Shown here piece by piece: positions 59,573 to 64,000 of a stretch of DNA of 64,000 bases; within the stretch, counting starts at the first letter, position 1; every line of letters begins with the position of its first letter. Source of the DNA: Sphingomonas pituitosa NBRC 102491 (GTDB lineage Bacteria > Pseudomonadota > Alphaproteobacteria > Sphingomonadales > Sphingomonadaceae). Location of the stretch: positions 1 to 64,000 of the forward strand of contig NZ_BCYY01000017.1 in assembly GCF_001598435.1 (NCBI RefSeq), written 5' to 3'. The notes beneath the pieces are model-generated. The model was not told where the DNA came from, made no database searches, and was given only the letters and a program-made list of their open reading frames with translations. A program made the translations under genes and the position numbers.

Positions 59573-60783
59573 CGCCGGTGCGCGCCGCCTTCCTGCCGCT
59601 CACCGACAGTGCGGTGCTGGTCGCCGCGCGGGAAAAGGGTTTCGCGCAGGCGCAGGGGATCGACCTGGAACTGGTGCGGACGACCAGTTGGGCCACGCTG
59701 CGCGACCGTCTCGTCTACGGCCAGGTTCAGGCCGCGCAGATGCTGGCGCCGCTCGCCGTTGCGGTGACGCTGGGGCTGAGCCAGCAGCCGGCGGCGCTCT
59801 CCGCGCCGTGCAAGCTGAACAGCAACGGCAACATGCTGGTGATGTCGCAGGCCTTCGCCGCGGCGCTGGAGCCGGATCTTGCCGCGCGGTTGGCCGATCC
59901 GCTCGGCACCGGACATGATTTTGCCAGCGCGATCGGGCTGTTCCGGCGCAAGCCGATCATCGGCATCGTCCACCGCTTTTCCGGCCACGCGCTGATGCTG
60001 CGCTATTGGCTGGGCAGCGTGGGCATCGATCCGGATCGCGATGTCGTGCTGCGCGTGCTGCCGCCCTCGCTGACGGTGGAGGCAATGCGAGCGGGCGAGA
60101 TCGACGGGTTCATCGCGGGCGATCCGTGGCCGGCGGCTGCGATCGCGCAGGGGCTGGCCGAGGCCGTCGCCATCGGCGCGCGGATCTGGCAGCGCGGCGT
60201 GGAAAAGGTACTGGCGCTGCGCACCGACTGGATGGAAGCCCATGCGGAGACGGTCGATCGGCTGCTGCTCGCCCTGGCGCAGGCGGCGCGGTGGTGCGAT
60301 GATCCCGCCAACCGAAGCGAACTGGCCGCGCTGCTGTCGCGCGAGGCATATGTCGGCGAGCCGGCGGAGCTGATCGAAGCCGGGCTGAGCGGGCACGTGA
60401 TTCCGCGGCTGGGTGCCCCTGCCGTCGAACAGCCGGATTTCCTGCTGTTCCACCGCGAGGCGACGGCTTTTCCGTGGCGCAGCCAGGCGCTGTGGATCTA
60501 TTCGCAACTCGTCCGGTGGCGCCAGGCCGAACCGAGCGCCGAGGCCGAAGCGGCGGCCGCCGCAGTGTTTCGGCCGGACGTGTATCGCCGCGCGCTCGGC
60601 GCGAGCGGGGAGCCGATGCCCGGCGCGAGCATGAAGCTGGAAGGTGCGGTCGGCGTCTCTACCGGGGTGGGCGCGCATCGGGGCGCGTTGACGCTCGGGC
60701 CGGACCGTTTCTTTGACGGTCGCGTATTCGATCCCGAGCGGCTGGACGAATATCTGGCGGAGTTCGACGGTACGCGGGGATAA
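59569..60783 (+). CDS. nasS: NasS, nitrate sensor of the NasS-NasT system
   Basis: A 404-residue soluble protein of the NrtA/CmpA nitrate-binding fold without a signal peptide (MTPVRAAFLPLTDSAVLV), which separates NasS from periplasmic NrtA. Typical blocks are LVRTTSWATLRDRLVYGQVQ, GNMLVMSQAF, and EIDGFIAGDPWPAAAI. It binds NasT and releases it when nitrate or nitrite is bound. It overlaps nasT (ATGA), as in other Alphaproteobacteria. Confidence 0.92.
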   Translation: MTPVRAAFLPLTDSAVLVAAREKGFAQAQGIDLELVRTTSWATLRDRLVYGQVQAAQMLAPLAVAVTLGLSQQPAALSAPCKLNSNGNMLVMSQAFAAALEPDLAARLADPLGTGHDFASAIGLFRRKPIIGIVHRFSGHALMLRYWLGSVGIDPDRDVVLRVLPPSLTVEAMRAGEIDGFIAGDPWPAAAIAQGLAEAVAIGARIWQRGVEKVLALRTDWMEAHAETVDRLLLALAQAARWCDDPANRSELAALLSREAYVGEPAELIEAGLSGHVIPRLGAPAVEQPDFLLFHREATAFPWRSQALWIYSQLVRWRQAEPSAEAEAAAAAVFRPDVYRRALGASGEPMPGASMKLEGAVGVSTGVGAHRGALTLGPDRFFDGRVFDPERLDEYLAEFDGTRG

Positions 60784-60940
60784 GGGTATTCGTCGGACTT
60801 CTGGGGGCAAGCGTTCCCGGTACCTGCAGCGCGCGTTGCGCGGAACGGCTGCGGTCGGACCCATCGCGGGTTGGGGGGCGACCTGCTCCCCTCAACTTCG
60901 CGCTTGCAGCACGGCGCAATCCGCGCGATGATCCATCCGT

Positions 60941-60986
60941 CGCGCAAGGATGCGCGCCCATCGGGAGAGCGCCCCAACGCCGGGGC
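60941..60986 (+). promoter_or_regulatory. ANTAR-target hairpins in the nitrate transporter leader
   Basis: Two tandem hairpins. CGCGC-AAGGAT-GCGCG (60941-60956) and GCCCC-AACGCC-GGGGC (60971-60986) both have six-base loops with A at position 1 and G at position 4. That is the ANTAR-binding signature. They lie 110 bases before the transporter start and just before a strong terminator, the expected layout for NasT antitermination. Confidence 0.85.
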
Positions 60987-61012
60987 ATGCCTCCCCCTCT
61001 GAACGCAGCAAG

Positions 61013-61061
61013 GCCGCTGACCGGATTTCGCCCGCGCGAACGTCCGGCGAGCGGCTTTTTT
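61013..61061 (+). terminator. Rho-independent terminator in the transporter leader
   Basis: GCCGCT (61013-61018) pairs with AGCGGC (61050-61055) and inner CCGGA (61021-61025) with TCCGG (61043-61047); six T follow (61056-61061). It lies between the NasT-target hairpins and the transporter ATG, so it should stop transcription unless NasT binds. The remaining 35 bases hold the ribosome binding site. Confidence 0.85.
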
Positions 61062-61096
61062 CTTGTCCTTTTCAGATCGGTATTGGGGAAGACCTC

Positions 61097-62344
61097 ATGG
61101 CAACGGCATTTCTGGATCGAAACGTGCATCGAGCGGGCTCCGCCACGCGCGATGACGGCTTCTGGCGCAGCGGGCATTGGCCGACGCTGGTCGCCGCATT
61201 CCTGTATTTCGATCTCGCCTTCATGGTGTGGGTGCTCCTGGGCCCGCTCGCGCCCGACATCGCCAGGACGCTGCATCTCACCGCCGCGCAAAAGGGGCTG
61301 ATGGTGGCGACGCCGACGCTCGCCGGCGCCTTGCTGCGCGTCGTCAACGGGCTGCTGGTCGACCGCATCGGGCCGAAGCGCTCGGGCGCGATCAGCCAGA
61401 TGATCGTGATCGGCGGGCTCCTCTCGGCCTATCTGCTGGGCGTGAACAGCTTCGGCGGCACGCTGGTGCTGGGCGTGGTCCTCGGCTTTGCCGGCGCGAG
61501 CTTCGCGATCGCGCTGCCGCTCGCCAGTCGCTGGTACCCGGCCGAGCATCAGGGCAAGGCGATGGGGCTGGCGGGGATGGGCAATTCCGGCACCGTGCTC
61601 GCCGCGCTGTTCGCCCCGGCGCTTGCCAGGCTGTTTGGCTGGAACGCAGTGCTGGGGCTGGCGTGCATTCCGCTGGGCATCGTCTTCGTGCTCTATCTGG
61701 CGATGGCCAAGGACGCACCGAACGCGCCCGCGCCCAAGTCGCTCGTCGCATATCTGCATCCGTTGAAATCGGCGGACGCTTGGTGGTTGATGGGCTTCTA
61801 CGCCGTCACTTTCGGTGGCTTTGTCGGCCTGGCGGCGTCGCTTCCGATCTATTTCACCGACCAGTTCAGGCTGACGCCGATCGTTGCGGGCTATTGCACC
61901 GCCGCCTGTGTGTTCGCGGGATCGCTGGTCCGGCCGCTGGGTGGCGCACTCGCCGACAGGATCGGCGGGGTGAAGATGCTCTCGACCGTGTTCCTGGTCG
62001 CCGCTGCCGCGCTGGCGGGCGTCAGCGTTGCGCCGACCCTGCCGATGGCGCTGGGCTGCTTCGTCGTCGCGATGCTGGCGCTCGGCACCGGCAACGGATC
62101 GGTGTTCCAGCTGGTGCCGCAGCGTTTCCAGGCGGAGATCGGGGTGATGACCGGGCTGGTCGGCATGGCCGGCGGGATCGGCGGCTTCTATCTTGCCTCG
62201 TCGCTCGGCGTCGCCAAGCAACTGGCGGGCAGCTTCGCGCCGGGGTTCCTGATCTTCGCCGGGCTCGCGCTGGCCGCGCTGCTGGGCCTCACGCTGGTCA
62301 AGGCCTCGTGGCGCGCGCGCTGGACGAGCGGCGCGCGGATCTGA
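61097..62344 (+). CDS. nasA: nitrate/nitrite MFS transporter (NasA/NarK type)
   Basis: A 415-residue major facilitator with twelve hydrophobic segments. The NNP-family signatures are visible: FDLAFMVWVLLGPLAPDIA in helix 1 (substrate Arg region follows), GLAGASFAIALPLASRWYP and AGMGNSGTV (helix 5), and ALGTGNGSVFQLVPQRF (helix 11 equivalent). It imports nitrate for assimilation. GGGGAAG precedes ATG 61097. Controlled by the leader terminator described above. Confidence 0.9.
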   Translation: MATAFLDRNVHRAGSATRDDGFWRSGHWPTLVAAFLYFDLAFMVWVLLGPLAPDIARTLHLTAAQKGLMVATPTLAGALLRVVNGLLVDRIGPKRSGAISQMIVIGGLLSAYLLGVNSFGGTLVLGVVLGFAGASFAIALPLASRWYPAEHQGKAMGLAGMGNSGTVLAALFAPALARLFGWNAVLGLACIPLGIVFVLYLAMAKDAPNAPAPKSLVAYLHPLKSADAWWLMGFYAVTFGGFVGLAASLPIYFTDQFRLTPIVAGYCTAACVFAGSLVRPLGGALADRIGGVKMLSTVFLVAAAALAGVSVAPTLPMALGCFVVAMLALGTGNGSVFQLVPQRFQAEIGVMTGLVGMAGGIGGFYLASSLGVAKQLAGSFAPGFLIFAGLALAALLGLTLVKASWRARWTSGARI

Positions 62345-62360
62345 TCGGCGCGCTGCAGCC

Positions 62361-62672
62361 TCACCAGGAGACGTCCTCATCGGCATAGTCGATGAAGCGC
62401 CGGCCGGCCTTGCGCCTGCGCCACGCGCCCACTCGCAGGGCCAGATAGAGGAGCAGGGCCGGTAGGGTCGCAAGCGGCGTATAGCCGAACGGCACGCCCA
62501 GGTGCAGCAGCCCGCCCAGGGAAAGCCCCGTCAAGGGAAGGGCGGCCCGGCCCCACATCAGCCACAGCTGCAGGTCCTGGTCGGACCGGAAGCGCGGTGC
62601 GTCCGTCCGTTCCACCTGTGGCACGGCGTGGGGCCTACGGGATCGGGCCCAGCCCGGGCGGCGTACCGTCAT
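62361..62672 (-). CDS. small membrane protein of unknown function
   Basis: A 103-residue basic protein with two hydrophobic segments (LTGLSLGGLLHLGVPFGY and LATLPALLLYLALRVGAW) and a charged end RRFIDYADEDVSW. It lies on the minus strand between the nitrate transporter and nirB. The start at 62672 is chosen as the first ATG giving this layout; no strong ribosome binding site is seen. No family recognised, and its reality is moderately sure from the membrane pattern. Confidence 0.55.
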   Translation of the reverse strand: MTVRRPGWARSRRPHAVPQVERTDAPRFRSDQDLQLWLMWGRAALPLTGLSLGGLLHLGVPFGYTPLATLPALLLYLALRVGAWRRRKAGRRFIDYADEDVSW

Positions 62673-62772
62673 GGCGGTGATCGTACCGCACAGCCAAGGT
62701 CGCCGCCAAGGGGTATCCGCCCGACGGAAGGGCTTGAGCCGGCGCGGGAATCGCGATATGTTGCAATGCGAA

Positions 62773-62820
62773 GGACAAGGATGTCCCTCCCCACATAGCC
62801 ACGCCAGCCCGTCGAAGGGC
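62773..62820 (+). promoter_or_regulatory. ANTAR-target hairpin(s) in the nirB leader
   Basis: GGAC-AAGGAT-GTCC (62773-62786) repeats the exact hexaloop AAGGAT of the transporter leader, with A1 and G4. A second hairpin GCCC-GTCGAA-GGGC (62807-62820) has G4 but G instead of A at position 1. They precede a strong terminator, so nirB is probably also under NasT antitermination; the second hairpin is a weaker match. Confidence 0.75.
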
Positions 62821-62845
62821 AAAACGTGGTCCTGTTGATGGCAAA

Positions 62846-62898
62846 GCCGCCATCCAGCGCTCGGTTCGAAAGACCGGGCGCCGGATGGCGGCTTTTTT
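62846..62898 (+). terminator. Rho-independent terminator in the nirB leader
   Basis: GCCGCCATCC (62846-62855) pairs perfectly with GGATGGCGGC (62883-62892), followed by TTTTTT (62893-62898). It lies 18 bases before nirB and after the ANTAR-type hairpins, the classic place for a regulated terminator. Confidence 0.88.
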
Positions 62899-62916
62899 CG
62901 TTTTGGAGCGAAGCGC

Positions 62917-64000
62917 ATGGAGTTTTTCGAAGCTACGGCGACCCACGTCGATGACGGTCCGGTGCCTGCCCCTGCATCGCCCGATGCGCGGGAGCATCTG
63001 GTGGTGATCGGCAACGGCATGGCAGGCTGCCGCGCGGTGGAGGAACTGCTCGCCCGCGACGGCACGCGCTTCCGCGTCACCATCTTCGGCGCCGAGCCGC
63101 ATGTGAACTACAACCGGATCATGCTTTCGCCGGTACTGGCCGGTGAGAGGACGTTCCAGGAGATCGTGATCAACGATTCCGGCTGGTATGCGCAGCACGG
63201 CATCGAGCTGGTTGCGGGTGATCCGGTGGTGGCGATCGACCGCGTCGCGCGCACCGTCACGGCGCGATCGGGCCGCGTCACCGGCTATGACAAGCTGCTG
63301 ATCGCCACCGGCTCCGATCCGTTCATCATCCCCGTGCCGGGGCATGACCTGCCCGGCGTGATCAGCTTCCGCGACATGGCCGATGTCGACGCGATGCTGG
63401 CGGCAGCGGCGGGCGGCGGGGAGGCCGTGGTGATAGGGGGCGGGCTGCTGGGGCTGGAGGCGGCGCACGGCCTTACGCTGCGCGGCATGAAGGTCACCGT
63501 GCTCCACCTGATGCCGACGCTGATGGAGCGCCAGCTCGACGAGGCGGCGGGCTGGCTGCTCAAGTCGGCGCTCGAGGCGCGCGGGCAGACCATCCTTACC
63601 GGGGCCGATACCGCCGCGATCCTCGGCGACGGCAAGGTCGAGGGCGTGCAGCTGAAGGACGGCCGCGTGCTCCCGGCGAAGCTGGTGGTGATGGCGGTCG
63701 GCATTCGCCCCTCGGTGAAGCTCGCCCGTGAAGCGGGGCTCGCGGTGGGGCGCGGCATCCAGGTCGACGATCACATGGTCACCAGCGATGCCGACGTGCT
63801 CGCGGTGGGCGAATGCGTCGAGCATGACGGCCAATGCTATGGCCTGGTCGCGCCCTTGTGGGACATGTGCCGCAGCCTGGCGGACGGGTTGGTGGGGCGC
63901 ACCAACCCCTATCGCGGATCGGTGACCTCGACCAAGCTGAAGGTGGCCGGGCTCGACGTCTTCTCGGCCGGGGACTTCTCCGGCGGCGAGGGCTGCGAGG
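62917..64000 (+). CDS. nirB: assimilatory nitrite reductase large subunit, 3' partial
   Basis: The first 361 codons of NirB, cut by the window end. HLVVIGNGMAGCRAVEELL is the FAD site, KLLIATGSDPFIIPVPG the linker, AVVIGGGLLGLEAAHGL the NAD site, and GIQVDDHMVTSDADVLAVGECVEH the end of the reductase domain. The sulfite/nitrite reductase part with Fe-S and sirohaem ligands would follow outside. ATG 62917 has GGAG nine bases upstream. Expression should depend on NasT through the leader. Confidence 0.93.
   Translation, partial: MEFFEATATHVDDGPVPAPASPDAREHLVVIGNGMAGCRAVEELLARDGTRFRVTIFGAEPHVNYNRIMLSPVLAGERTFQEIVINDSGWYAQHGIELVAGDPVVAIDRVARTVTARSGRVTGYDKLLIATGSDPFIIPVPGHDLPGVISFRDMADVDAMLAAAAGGGEAVVIGGGLLGLEAAHGLTLRGMKVTVLHLMPTLMERQLDEAAGWLLKSALEARGQTILTGADTAAILGDGKVEGVQLKDGRVLPAKLVVMAVGIRPSVKLAREAGLAVGRGIQVDDHMVTSDADVLAVGECVEHDGQCYGLVAPLWDMCRSLADGLVGRTNPYRGSVTSTKLKVAGLDVFSAGDFSGGEGCE

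Overview
The window reads as chromosome of a high-GC alphaproteobacterium of the Sphingomonas/sphingomonad type. This rests on gene content and style (NasS/NasT nitrate control, MBG-repeat exoproteins, tesA divergent from a ybbA/ybbP pair, tightly overlapping ATGA/GTGA junctions), not on a marker gene. No rRNA, tRNA, CRISPR array or intact insertion sequence was recognised.

Layout. 1-3.7 kb is scrambled accessory DNA: the 3' end of a contact-dependent-inhibition type exoprotein (apparently frameshifted) with a candidate immunity gene, a low-GC gap, then an exoprotein scrap fused to half an aldo/keto reductase. 3.9-5.0 kb holds a Tat-exported alpha/beta hydrolase. 5.8-14.1 kb is a two-partner secretion operon: a giant exoprotein with ten MBG repeats, its TpsB transporter and a sulfotransferase. 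14.3-20.6 kb is largely housekeeping (tesA, ybbA/ybbP-like ABC exporter, HNH protein, rsgA with a small upstream gene that lacks a normal start codon, DUF427). 20.7-22.5 kb is a polymorphic toxin with a RelA/SpoT-like C-terminus plus a candidate immunity protein. 22.6-25.8 kb is an NAD locus: a nicotinamidase-type hydrolase divergent from an NrtR-like regulator, an SPFH protein and an NAD-kinase-like protein.

26-38.6 kb, on the minus strand, carries a NatA/NatB-type ABC exporter and then a run of envelope proteins of unknown role: two paralogous membrane proteins with a small beta-rich N-terminal domain, two lipoproteins, an exported protein with an Ivy-like cysteine motif, and an exported TPR-CHAT protease. 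A two-component system (38.7-40.7 kb) lies divergently beside it.

40.9-49.9 kb is the most interesting region: a probable RiPP (ribosomally made, modified peptide) cluster. A divergent PrmC-like methyltransferase faces an operon of a small candidate precursor, three HExxH-motif proteins, a FxsB-like radical SAM/SPASM enzyme, a YcaO enzyme and TfuA. Six successive genes overlap or nearly touch. The predicted chemistry combines radical C-C crosslinking, HExxH-type hydroxylation, YcaO/TfuA backbone thioamidation and methylation.

50-57.8 kb is mixed metabolism (exported unknowns, a metallo-beta-lactamase-fold protein, DJ-1/PfpI, ABM monooxygenase, alpha/beta hydrolase, SDR, two LysR regulators). 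57.9-58.7 kb is a decayed cation/proton antiporter. 58.9-64 kb is nitrate assimilation: nasT, nasS, a nitrate transporter and the start of nirB. Both the transporter and nirB are preceded by leader RNAs with hexaloop hairpins and a terminator, as expected for NasT antitermination.
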